DNA from: CALOFP01 sp942492635
GTDB taxonomy: Bacteria; UBP6; UBA1177; CALOFP01
Assembly: GCA_942492635.1 (NCBI GenBank)
Contig: CALOFP010000003.1
Span: 1,426,001 to 1,490,000 of the forward strand
Direction: 5' to 3'
Length of the DNA stretch: 64,000 bases
Part shown: positions 43,943 through 53,700 of the stretch, piece after piece
Layout: every line of letters starts with the position of its first letter
Position numbering within the stretch: position 1 is the first letter of the stretch
Notes under the pieces: generated by a model
The model's database searches: none
What the model saw: only the letters and a program-made list of their open reading frames with translations
What the model was told of the DNA's origin: nothing
Position numbers and translations under genes: made by a program

Positions 43943-44434
43943 CTACTCTGCACAAATTGAATCACAGATGTCGTTACACCTGTTTTCCGCACCGCCCTGC
44001 ATTGCCATCATCTCTTCACATTTGAGCGATTCGTAGCAGTCTATACACTGCTTTACCTTTGCATTGTCAAATGAATCACACTCCATCTCGCCTTCATCAT
44101 TTGCACCGAGTTTCTTTGACTCTATGGTTTCCTTGCATTTCTCTGCAGTTGTAAAATCCATTCCCTGTTTAGCCAATCCCGCTTTTACATCCTCTGGAAT
44201 GCAGACAGGAATCTTTTTGCACATGGTTTCAAGAATTGCATCACCAATCTTGTCACCTGTGTAGACAACAACTTCTTCTTTAGAATCTGCATCAGATGTT
44301 TCCTCACCTGTTATGACAACATCAGAGTCAACTCTTCCTTTGGATGCTGCGGATACAGAAGAATCATCATCACCACATGAAACAATCATTACCGAAAAAA
44401 TAGAAACAAGGATCATCAATACACTTTTTTTCAC
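43943..44434 (-). CDS. small cysteine-rich lipoprotein
   Basis: A 163-residue lipoprotein (lipobox MIVSC, Cys 20). An acidic/Ser-rich linker follows, then a compact domain with 12 cysteines including MCKKIPVCIPED and CIDCYESLKCEE, ending CNDICDSICAE. The even number and the export signal suggest disulfides. The start is GTG with GGGAGGG four bases upstream. I do not recognise the family; the linker style (SDVVITGEETSDADSKEE) matches other secreted proteins in this window. It has its own terminator and converges on the sulfatase gene. Confidence 0.8.
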   Translation of the reverse strand: MKKSVLMILVSIFSVMIVSCGDDDSSVSAASKGRVDSDVVITGEETSDADSKEEVVVYTGDKIGDAILETMCKKIPVCIPEDVKAGLAKQGMDFTTAEKCKETIESKKLGANDEGEMECDSFDNAKVKQCIDCYESLKCEEMMAMQGGAENRCNDICDSICAE

Positions 44435-44625
44435 TGTTCCCTCCCAAATTAATTAAGTGTCCGGTGAAACATATACGGAAATTTCCGATTCAGTCAAATA
44501 AAAAGAAACGTCAAATATGATCGTATTTATTTCATTTTATCAAGTTACAAGAAATCAGAAAAATGATTACAGATTAAACTCAAGCATAAAGATATTTCTT
44601 TTAAATTCAAAAATAAAAGAAAAAA

Positions 44626-45042
44626 TCAGAGTGTAAAATTTCCTTTAAAATAGGTTTTCTTTACACTGGCGGCTTTCTCCTCGGCCCACTTTTCCAAGCC
44701 CATTTTCTTTATCAGGCAGAGGTTGAACACCTTTGTGTTGTGAGGAACGGACGAGGCCTTGTCCGCATAGGGATGGAGATGGTCGCAGGGAAAATCATCA
44801 CAGTCGCAGCAGATCTCCTTTTCCTTTGAACAGGAGCATTTGTAAACGCTGCAGGGTTCAGAAAGGGGAAGAAAAGGAATTTGACCTTTTTCATTCCGGC
44901 ATCCTCTGCATGCGGCGAGTTCTACAGGGATTCCCATGTGTTCGGCGATACCTCTTCTCAGCTCTTCATTCTCACAAGCCTGATACATGGCACAGTTAAA
45001 GCAGTCAAGACCGCATGGCGCAGTTAAATTCCGGAAATCCAT
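44626..45042 (-). CDS. DUF3795 cysteine-rich protein
   Basis: A 138-residue cytosolic protein with the DUF3795 pattern: CGLDCFNCAMYQAC, then CRGCRNEKG, CSVYKCSCSKEKEICCDC, and FPCDHLHPYAD. Fourteen cysteines suggest zinc or Fe-S binding. The family is widespread in anaerobes and methanogens, without known function. GGAGG precedes the ATG. Single gene. Confidence 0.85.
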   Translation of the reverse strand: MDFRNLTAPCGLDCFNCAMYQACENEELRRGIAEHMGIPVELAACRGCRNEKGQIPFLPLSEPCSVYKCSCSKEKEICCDCDDFPCDHLHPYADKASSVPHNTKVFNLCLIKKMGLEKWAEEKAASVKKTYFKGNFTL

Positions 45043-45690
45043 TTTTCCTCCTTGTTTTTAGATATTCGAAATCAAAATAATTTTCCAAACAGTGCAAATT
45101 ACATTGTTTTATCAATAAAGTCAAAGAAATGAATATTGAGAGTTCTCAAATTAGCAACTTTTATGAATTTTTATTGAAATTCAATTATGGAAATCGAAGA
45201 TAAATTCAAAATTCCTCTTCACTGTTGGATGGTGTGATCCGAATAGTTATATTGACCTGAAAATGGAAAACTGATTGGACTTTTCACGTAGGGTTCAACA
45301 GCGAAAAGCGCAAAAAACGCGCACACAAAATATATATCCCGATTTTTTTCGTGTATGCATAGCGCTACAAAACATATCAGCTCCATGAAGTAATAAAGCC
45401 GATGCGTTAATTTCTTTTTCGTGATTTTCGCCCTTTTCCTTGTCCAAATATTTGAATCGGATGGATTTTGACAACTCAGATCAACACAACAAAAATCTTT
45501 TTCCCGGTTAAGCAACCAATTGTTCGCTGAAAAAAAATCTCTCTTCGATAAAGAAAAAACAACCGGCAACCCCAACATAATCAACAATTCGAGCATCAAA
45601 GGCTAAATCCCTAAAATTTCAACCCACTAAAGCTAAAAGTATTTAAAATTAAGTCCTGACCCCAAATTTGTGACATCAAATAAATCTGCG
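45043..45690. other. AT-rich intergenic region, possible gene remnant
   Basis: About 650 bases. An open frame at 45219-45599 (minus) has two hydrophobic stretches but starts at TTG without a ribosome site and matches nothing I know. It may be a decayed gene. At about 45640-45680 a short segment reading AAGTCCTGACCCCAAATTT precedes the end of dnaE2. Confidence 0.35.
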
Positions 45691-48534
45691 TTAATCTGTG
45701 GTCGGTCGGAGGTTGATGATTTCGATCTGGAGGGCGCCGTCCTCCTCCTGGACTTTTCCGAAAATGAGGAGGGGGCGGCCGTCGATCAGGCGGCGCAGTT
45801 TCTGGTATCTGTCTGGGAAGATTACGCACTCGTAGATGTCGGTTTCGTCGTCGAACGAGAGAAAGGCCATCGATTTTCCGTCAGTTGTCATCACCCTTTT
45901 CATGGAGACCAGCCATCCGGCGAGAAGTACGGTTTTTCCGACGAGTTGTGGAATTTCACTTGCGCAGTTCCTTTTTTCTTTCGACAGCTGTTTGGCGTAG
46001 AGTCTGAGAGGGTGGAATGTTGTGAGAAAGCCGAGGATTTCAAACTCTTTCCGGAGCTGTTTCATTTTCGGGATGGGCGTCAGTTCGGGCGGTTTTTTCT
46101 CTGTTTCAAAAAGTGTCAGCTGACTCTTCCGGGGCGTGCTGAAGAGAGACCACATCTGCTGGGGTTTTGTCATTTTTCCGGATATCGAATCGAGGGCGCC
46201 GGAGTAGACCAGTGAATCGGCTTCTCTTGCATCTATTTTGACGCGCCGTCTGAAATCATCAATGTTTTTGAATTCACCTCCTCTGTTTCTTTCATCGACG
46301 ATGGCACTCATCGTGGTTTCCCGGAGTCCCCGGACGGCGAGGAGTCCCGTTAAAATTTCCATCCCTTTTCCGGAGAATCGGATGGCGCTTCTGTTCACAT
46401 CGGGCGGAAGAATTGTGATTCCCATGCGCCTCGCTTCGCTCACGTAGGCCTGGACGGAGTAGTAGCCGCCGCCGTTGGAGATCACTGCGGCCATGAATTC
46501 CGCCGGGCGGTTGGCTTTCAGCCATGCGGACTGGAAGCTGACCATGGCGTAGCTGGCCGAGTGGGATTTACAGAAGGAGTAGCCGTCGAAGGAGAGGATC
46601 ATCTCCCAAACTTTTTCAATATCGCCTCTTCCATACCCTTCCTTTGCGGCACCGGCAAAAAATCGTTCGCGATACTCCTCCAGCCTGCTGCCGCGCTCCT
46701 TTTTGCAGACGATTTTCCTGAGTCTTTCACCTTCGGCGGGCGAAAATCCGGCCATTGCCACGGCGGTTTTGGAAAGATCCTCCTGATAGCACATGATTCC
46801 GTAGGTTCCTTCTAGAATCTTTTCGATTTTTTGGGGGAGACGGTCCCATTTTTCACCACGAAGTCGACGGATGTACTCTTTTATCAATTTGTTAGCGGCC
46901 GGACGAATGATGGAGGAATGGATGACGAGATGTTCGAAAACACCCTTTCCCGTTTTCTCCTGCAGCTGGCGCATTGCTGGTGACTCCACGTAGAAAATCC
47001 CCATGGTGTTTCCCGAGCCCAGCAGTTTCCGTGCTGAGTATGAATCGACCGGTTCCCAGGATGTTTCTTCGAATGCAATTCCGTTTTTCTTCATGTTTTC
47101 AATGGCGTCCCGGACAACTCCGAGGGAACGATTTCCCAGAAGATCCATTTTGACAAGTCCGCACTCCTCGCAGTCGTCCTTGTCCCATGTGACGATTCTC
47201 ATTCCTCCAGGAGCATTTTCCAGCGGAACGTAGCGCTCGATGGGCTCGGGCGTTATCACAAGTCCGCCGGGATGAACTCCCAGATGGCGCGGAAGTCCTG
47301 TGATTCGACCGGCGGCTCTCAATACGGTTTTCCAGATTCCGCCGGCCGGCTTTTCTCCGAGTGAAATTTTCCGCTCCATCACGCCGGTTTCACCGTCCGG
47401 CATTCCGCAGGCTCTCGAAACTTCACGGAATGCGCCGCGAAATCGGAATGTGTTCATTGTGGAGACCATTGCGGTGTGGTCAGAGCCGTAGCGCTCCATC
47501 ACCCGCTTCACTATCTCCTCTCTTTCGTCCCAGGCGAAATCGATATCGATATCGGGAGGATCCTTTCTTTCGGGATTAAGAAAACGCTCGAAGTAGAGAT
47601 TGTGACGCACCGGATCGACGTTGGTTATAAATAGAAGGTAGGCTACAATGCTTGATGCTCCGCTGCCCCGTCCGCAGATTCTGGGATTTCCGCTGACGAT
47701 ATCGGCGACGAACAGAAAGTAGGAACTGTAACCCATTTTCCAAATTATTTCGAGTTCATAGCGAAGTCGCTGCCGATGTTCGGGAAGGATAATTCCGTAC
47801 CTTCTGGAAAGTCCCGCCTCCGCTCTTTTTCGAAGAAGTTCATCGGGATTTTCAACAGGATATTTCGGAAAAGTAAAACCGTAATCGAGATTTTCAAGAG
47901 TGCACTTTTCCGCAATTTCCGCCATATTTCTTTCGGCTTCGGGATAAATTTCGAAAAGTCTCGAATTTTCGGTCAGTTCTCCGGGAACAAGACTCTTCAC
48001 GGAGGTGACGGTGCTGTTTGTTCCGATTGCCCGGAGAAGCCTGTGAACCGGCGCGTCTTTGGGATTGAGAACGTCTATCGGGGGCGCGACAACGGGAGCC
48101 AGTCCATCGGGAACGCTTCCCGCCGTTTCAGCAATGCCGTAGAGATTTTCCACTTCTCCGAGAAGGGATGCGGCGAGATTTTCATCTTTTGTGAGGACGA
48201 CGACGGAACTACTGAATTCCTTAATTAATTCGAGTAGATTACCATTCCCCAAATTGACTCTCGAGAGGATGGTTGAGATGTTGGAAAATCCCGTCCGGTC
48301 CATGGCGATGAGGTTGGCCGAACCTTCGGCTGTGGAAATTTCCGTTCCGACAATCGGTTTAATTCCCCTCTTCTTCGCCGCGGAGAGAAAACGCCTTACG
48401 CCGTAGAAGTTGCCGAGATCGCTGATCGAGACGGCTCCGTATCCCCGGTCTGCGGCGAAGCCTACGATGTCTTCCGGGAAACTTACTCCGTGAAGCAGGG
48501 AGTAGCAGGATCTGACACGAAAAAGGGATTTCAT
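45691..48534 (-). CDS. dnaE2: error-prone DNA polymerase III alpha subunit (DnaE2/ImuC)
   Basis: A 947-residue C-family polymerase, shorter than replicative DnaE. Catalytic aspartates lie in PPDIDIDFAWDEREE; fingers and palm show CGRGSGASSIVAYLL and MCYQEDLSKTAVAMAGF. A helix-hairpin-helix region, a C-terminal OB fold (about 865-947) and a clamp-binding QLTLF at 46108-46122 are seen. The PHP domain has lost its metal ligands (LFRVRSCYSLLHG where HxH is expected, SDLGN for DHGN), so it should not proofread. Third gene of the SOS-type operon after DUF72 and imuB, 19 bases behind imuB. DnaE2 does lesion bypass with ImuB in other bacteria. The start ATG at 48534 follows the family N-terminus; no strong ribosome site is seen. 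Confidence 0.9.
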   Translation of the reverse strand: MKSLFRVRSCYSLLHGVSFPEDIVGFAADRGYGAVSISDLGNFYGVRRFLSAAKKRGIKPIVGTEISTAEGSANLIAMDRTGFSNISTILSRVNLGNGNLLELIKEFSSSVVVLTKDENLAASLLGEVENLYGIAETAGSVPDGLAPVVAPPIDVLNPKDAPVHRLLRAIGTNSTVTSVKSLVPGELTENSRLFEIYPEAERNMAEIAEKCTLENLDYGFTFPKYPVENPDELLRKRAEAGLSRRYGIILPEHRQRLRYELEIIWKMGYSSYFLFVADIVSGNPRICGRGSGASSIVAYLLFITNVDPVRHNLYFERFLNPERKDPPDIDIDFAWDEREEIVKRVMERYGSDHTAMVSTMNTFRFRGAFREVSRACGMPDGETGVMERKISLGEKPAGGIWKTVLRAAGRITGLPRHLGVHPGGLVITPEPIERYVPLENAPGGMRIVTWDKDDCEECGLVKMDLLGNRSLGVVRDAIENMKKNGIAFEETSWEPVDSYSARKLLGSGNTMGIFYVESPAMRQLQEKTGKGVFEHLVIHSSIIRPAANKLIKEYIRRLRGEKWDRLPQKIEKILEGTYGIMCYQEDLSKTAVAMAGFSPAEGERLRKIVCKKERGSRLEEYRERFFAGAAKEGYGRGDIEKVWEMILSFDGYSFCKSHSASYAMVSFQSAWLKANRPAEFMAAVISNGGGYYSVQAYVSEARRMGITILPPDVNRSAIRFSGKGMEILTGLLAVRGLRETTMSAIVDERNRGGEFKNIDDFRRRVKIDAREADSLVYSGALDSISGKMTKPQQMWSLFSTPRKSQLTLFETEKKPPELTPIPKMKQLRKEFEILGFLTTFHPLRLYAKQLSKEKRNCASEIPQLVGKTVLLAGWLVSMKRVMTTDGKSMAFLSFDDETDIYECVIFPDRYQKLRRLIDGRPLLIFGKVQEEDGALQIEIINLRPTTD

Positions 48535-48553
48535 TTTTCGATCACGGGACTTT

Positions 48554-49714
48554 TCAAACTGCTGCTCCCGCCGCAAAACCGACCGATTCCATGCCGAAAC
48601 GATTCCGAATGCTGTCGAGAGCTCCCTGGATATTTCTCTCCCGTTCGATTTTCGGCGGGGTAAAAAGATCGAGCTGGCGCCAGCTTTCTCCAAGCCGCCC
48701 CAGTTCTATTGTAAATCCCTTGACCCGCACCCTCCTCTTGAAAAGGGTGGTGAAAACTGTGGAGACAACAGAATAGATCTCCCTGTCCGTGAAAATGGGG
48801 GACGTAAGTCTCCTGCCGGAAATTCCGGTTATTCCGTCGGCGTAGTGGAGAGTGAGCGAAACTCCGGCTGAGGAGAGCTTCGCCATGCGAAGTTCCATCC
48901 CCAGCTCCTCTGTCGCCCGGAAAAGTGCCGCGCAGATTTCATCCCTGTCCGACGTATCCTCCTCCAGAAATTTCTCTGTGGAAAGCCGGGGCGATGCGCT
49001 GCTGTCGATCACCGGGGAGTTGTCGATTCCCCTTGAAAGATCGATAAGCTTTTTGCCGCGCTTTCCAACCAGCGGCATCAAATCCGCCTCGGAAAATGCG
49101 GCAAGTCTGCCGACCGTATCCACCCCCATGGAACCGAAAAGGGAGGAGAGACGCACTCCGATTCCCGGAAGCAGTGAAATTGGTTGGGGTGAGAGAAAAG
49201 ACTGCTCGTCCCCGACCGGCACAACAACCATTCCGACAGGCTTGACCACCCGGGATGCCACCTTGGATACCAATTTTGAGGAGGATGCGGCTGCAACAGG
49301 ATGGAGAGAGAGCCTCTCCCCGATCTCCCGCTTCACCCGCGCGGCGAAATCGATTACGGATCTGTGTAGAAGCGATGAGCCGGATGCGTCGATGAAAAGG
49401 TGTCCTCCTCCGTGACCCTCGACAACGGGAGAAAATTCGCGGCAGAGGGAAAATATTCCCAGCTGTGCTTTTCGATACAATGCCGGGTCAGGCGGGATGA
49501 TTTCTACATCTCGAAGACGCCTTTTCGCGTCGCCGATGAAACTCCCCTTCCTTATTCCTGCACGGAACGCCTCCTCCGAAACATCCATGACGATTCCCCT
49601 GGAGAGTGATCCGTTTCCCACGACGGATGGGCGGCCGCGAAGGAAGGGTTCCAAAACCTCGTGAACGGCAACCATGAAGTGTGAAAGGTTTATGTGGACT
49701 ATCTCACGCTTCAC
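48554..49714 (-). CDS. imuB: ImuB-like Y-family polymerase homologue lacking catalytic acids
   Basis: A 386-residue Y-family fold: palm with helix-hairpin-helix (ISLLPGIGVRLSSLFG) and little finger. The catalytic acids are gone: VHINLSHFMVAV has Asn where the first Asp is expected. In the second motif GHGGGHLFIDASG has Gly and His in place of Asp-Glu (usual SIDEAFLD). This is the property of ImuB, which serves as a scaffold linking DnaE2 to the sliding clamp. A perfect clamp-binding motif QLDLF lies near the C-terminus (48662-48676). It overlaps DUF72 by 11 bases and precedes dnaE2. RecA/ImuA-type gene absent; DUF72 occupies that place. Confidence 0.88.
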   Translation of the reverse strand: MKREIVHINLSHFMVAVHEVLEPFLRGRPSVVGNGSLSRGIVMDVSEEAFRAGIRKGSFIGDAKRRLRDVEIIPPDPALYRKAQLGIFSLCREFSPVVEGHGGGHLFIDASGSSLLHRSVIDFAARVKREIGERLSLHPVAAASSSKLVSKVASRVVKPVGMVVVPVGDEQSFLSPQPISLLPGIGVRLSSLFGSMGVDTVGRLAAFSEADLMPLVGKRGKKLIDLSRGIDNSPVIDSSASPRLSTEKFLEEDTSDRDEICAALFRATEELGMELRMAKLSSAGVSLTLHYADGITGISGRRLTSPIFTDREIYSVVSTVFTTLFKRRVRVKGFTIELGRLGESWRQLDLFTPPKIERERNIQGALDSIRNRFGMESVGFAAGAAV

Positions 49715-50474
49715 CCAGCAGCTCCTGCATCATACGGGCGTTTTCCGCAGCCCTTCCCCCCCAGTGATTGTTGAAATAGATGAAAAACTTTTTCGTGTTC
49801 AGCGCCATCTCCTCGATTCTCGGAACCCAGGATTCAAGTTCCTCCCTGGAGTAGAGATAGTTGTAGCGCTCAGCCGAATTTCCCGTCCACCAGCTTTCTT
49901 TATTCCTTCCGTGAAAACGAATGTAGCCGATATCTCCGGTCACCATGTCCAGCGATGCCGGAAGACCCTTGAGCTGGGGCATATCGGTGCAACAGAATCC
50001 GGTATTCCTATCCCTCAATCCGTCGAATACGCGCCGGTTGAGCCACTCACCGTTCCTAAATTCCACAACAATCGGAAAAGCCCCCGTCTCTCGGAGAAGA
50101 AGATCGAGATAGCGCCTGTTCTCCTTCGTATAGTGAAAACTGAAGGGAAACTGGAAAAGAACTGCTCCGAGATTTTCACCGAGAACTTCGGTAGCATCCA
50201 TTAAAAGACGGGCCTGCTCCTTCCACTGCCCGTCGACCTCATGGGTCAGTGATTTATGTGACTTTATTGAAAAAATCATGTCATTCCTGAAACGTGAGAA
50301 AAGATCCCTGAGATGATCCGGCGTCGGCATGCGGTAGTATGTGAAGTTGAGCTCCACGGTGGAGAAAAAACGGCTGTAGAAAGCCGGATACTCCTTCCGG
50401 GAAATCGACTCGTCGTAGAAGACTCCCTTCCAGTCCTTGTAATCGTAACCCGATGTTCCTGTCAGAATGATCAT
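49704..50474 (-). CDS. DUF72 TIM-barrel protein, first gene of the SOS operon
   Basis: A 256-residue DUF72 protein: GTSGYDYKDWKGVFY at the N-terminus, STVELNFTYYRMP, FSIKSHKSLTHE, VLFQFPFSF, and IYFNNHWGGRAAENA near the end. The fold is a TIM barrel resembling endonuclease IV-type enzymes; activity is not established. GGAGG lies just before two ATGs (50477 and 50474); the second has better spacing. It is the first gene after the SOS-type promoter and overlaps imuB, so co-expression is expected. A repair role is inferred from operon context. Confidence 0.88.
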   Translation of the reverse strand: MIILTGTSGYDYKDWKGVFYDESISRKEYPAFYSRFFSTVELNFTYYRMPTPDHLRDLFSRFRNDMIFSIKSHKSLTHEVDGQWKEQARLLMDATEVLGENLGAVLFQFPFSFHYTKENRRYLDLLLRETGAFPIVVEFRNGEWLNRRVFDGLRDRNTGFCCTDMPQLKGLPASLDMVTGDIGYIRFHGRNKESWWTGNSAERYNYLYSREELESWVPRIEEMALNTKKFFIYFNNHWGGRAAENARMMQELLGEA

Positions 50475-50494
50475 CATCTCCTCCTTTTCGCCGC

Positions 50495-50522
50495 ATTATA
50501 CCGTACATCTGTTCGGTGTCCA
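50495..50522 (-). promoter_or_regulatory. SOS promoter of the DUF72-imuB-dnaE2 operon with LexA box
   Basis: On the minus strand: TGGACA (50517-50522), 16-base spacer, TATAAT (50495-50500). The spacer contains CGAACAGATGTACG (50502-50515), one base from the symmetric CGAAC-N4-GTTCG LexA box of Gram-positive-type LexA proteins. A repressor there would cover the spacer between -35 and -10. lexA itself is at 10750 in this window. Confidence 0.8.
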
Positions 50523-50775
50523 GAAAAAAATAACCTCCTTCCTCTGTCGCTTCTTTCCTCAGGGCAACTTCAGGAGAAACACAAATCATGCATAAGAATA
50601 TGAATTCGTTCACAATTCGAAAATTAAACGGGAATAATTCCACGCGCCGAGAATTCGTTTTTCTCCCATCCATAATTCCTAACAGGGTGCGATAAAAACC
50701 GCACCACTTGTATTTTACAAATACATTACGTATCATGTAAACCGCTCTTCATCAATCACTTTCAGGGAGGGAATT

Positions 50776-53700
50776 ATGAAATTGACCGCAAGAATTAAGA
50801 CTCTGGTTCTGATGAGCTTTACCCTGGCAACCATCGCCCTGGCTTCCTTCATGATCTATGGAAAGATTTCAACCTATATCGAAGCAACATCATTGGAAAA
50901 ACTGGATAATACGCTCGAAGATCTGAAGGAGGATCTCGTCATCGTAAACGATCTCTACATGGCTCAGGTCAAGAGCGGGATGAAAACTTTGAAGTCAATG
51001 ACGCTGGCTCTCGGCTCACCCAGTCTGGGAAATGAGGTGAAGGTGAAAAGCAAACAGGCACGAAACCTCCACTTCGGATCATACGCAGTAGCCAACAACT
51101 ACGGTCTGGTCGATCAGGTGAAATCCGTAATGGGCGGTACAGCCACAATTTTCGCAAAGGCGGGAAGGGAGTACGTCCGCATTTCAACCAACGTAAAGAA
51201 ATCCGGCGGTTCGAGAGCAGTCTCGACTATCCTGAGCCCCGATGGAGCGGTCATAAAACGAATCAACAATCGAAAATCCTTCTACGGCGTTGTTGAAATT
51301 CTGGGACGTCCCTACTTTACCGGATACGAACCGATAATCGATTCGGACAATAACGTGATCGGAATCTGGTACGTAGGTTACCTCCTCTCCTCCATGACAA
51401 ATCTCGGAAGGAAGATCGAGGGTACGAAGATACTGGAAAACGGTTTCGTCGCATTGATGAATGGAAAGGGAACCCTTTTCACTTCCGGAAAAATAGAGGG
51501 GAGCGATGAGGGATGGATGAAGAAATCGGTGAAATTCGAACCCTGGGACTACACTCTTTTCGGAGCTGTCAAAAAATCGGACATTGCGGAAAAGACCAGT
51601 GCCATCGCCTTCCTTTCCACACTCATTCTCTTCATCGTAGTTCTTACGGGATTCGGGGCCATGTTTCTTCTGATCAACAGCATCATTTCAACGGTGAAAA
51701 GAATTGAGAAGAGGTCGGCGGAACTTACCGATTCCGTGGACAGGGGCGATCTCTCGTCACGTGGAGAAACGGCAGACATCAACTTCGAATTCAGGGGAAT
51801 TGTGGAAGGCATCAACAGCGTAATCGACGCATTTGTCGAACCTCTCAGGCTCACTTCCGACTATGTGGAGAGAATCTCAAATGGCGATATTCCGGATAGG
51901 ATAGATTCACGCTATGATGGGGAGTTCGGAAAAATCCGGGACAACCTGAACGGCTGTATCGGCTCGGTCAACCTTCTTCTGAGCGACGCGGACAAGCTTC
52001 TCAAGGCTGCATCGAAAAACCGTATGGAAATAAGGGCCGATGCGACAAAGCACAACGGCCGGTTCCGCGATGTGATCGAAGGAATCAACTCCACTCTGGA
52101 TCTCATTGTCGACAAGGTTTTCTGGTACGACGCCATCCTCGATTCCATTCCCCAACCGGTCGGCGTAACCGACAACAACCGCAAGTGGAGTTTCATAAAC
52201 CGGGCGTTCGAGGAACTTACGAAAAAGAGTCGTGAAAAAGTTCTGGGCACATCCGTCAGCGGCGACGAAGAGACGGCACTGAAGCGACTTGAAAAGGGCA
52301 ATTCGACCACTCTTTTTACCGACGAAAGGAACGACAGGGATACAAGGATCGACGCGGGAAAAATAATCGACCGCAACGGCAAGAAAATCGGATACATAGA
52401 AATAGTAAACGACGTTACACGTGAAAATCGCGTAAAAAAGTTTACGGAGCAGCAGGTTTCCCTGCTTAACGAAAATCTCAGTCGAATAAGCAAAGGAGAT
52501 CTTTCAATAGATATCAAAATGGGTGAAGAAAGAGAGTACAACATCGAGGAATTCAAGAACTTCAGCACAATAAACGAAAACCTGCAGAAGATGAGAAACA
52601 CTGTAGAACATCTGGTGACGGATCAGAGAACAATGATCGATAATATCATGGACGGCAAAGTCGGCAAAAGACTGAATCCTGAAGGATATCGGGGGGAGTA
52701 CAACACTCTGATCGTAGGTCTCAACAGCATCATCGACGCATTTGAAGAGCCGATGAAAGTAACAGCCAGGGCTCTTGACGACATTGCAAAGGGCCGTATT
52801 CCCCAGAGAATCGAAACAGAGTACCGAGGTGATTTCAACAGCATAAAAAACAACATAAACAGGTGTGAGGAGACTCTCTCTGCTATGGTAAAATCGATGG
52901 AGCAGATGATAACGAAGCAGGAAGAGGGCGACATTGAAACCCGATGCAGAACGGAAAACATGGAGGGTGTCTACAGATCGATCATGGAAGGAACCAACAG
53001 GGCTATCGATTCAATAGCAAGTCCGATTTCCGAAGCGATAGCAATTATGCACAACTACGCTGAGGGCAACTTTTCCGAGAGAATGCGTGACCTTCCGGGA
53101 AAGCAGATAGCACTTACGAACGGAATGAACGCAGTGAGGGACAACATCGAGACGATTCTTCACGAAATCGGCATGCTGATCGAATTTGTCGACCGCGGAG
53201 AAATTACCCGAAGGGGCGACACGGAGAGATTCCAAGGTGAGTGGAAAGAGCTGATGGCGCGCTTCAACAGGATTATCGACATATTCCACAACATTATCAG
53301 CGAGGTTGACGGTGCTATTGATCAGGTTGCGGCAGGATCGGAACAGGTTTCGGGCGCCGGCCAATCCCTCTCCAGAGGAGCTGCGGAGCAGGCGAGTTCC
53401 ATAGAACAGATTTCCAGCTCAATGACGAATATCGGTTCCCAGTCCAGAACAAACGCGGAAGACGCGGGAGAGGCCAGCAAAATATCCCGGGAGGCGAAAG
53501 AAAATGCTGAAAACGGCAACGGCAGGATGAAAAACCTGATGGACAGCATGCGGGAAATCCGTGAATCAAGCAGGGAAATTCACAAGATTATCAAAGTAAT
53601 AGATGAGATAGCATTCCAGACGAACCTCCTCGCTCTCAATGCGGCAGTCGAGGCCGCCAGGGCCGGAAGACACGGAAAGGGATTTGCGGTTGTTGCGGAA

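Noticed and set aside
45219..45599. 126-residue open frame on the minus strand with hydrophobic stretches
   Set aside because: TTG start without a ribosome site, no family match, odd composition; described only as a possible remnant within the intergenic entry.
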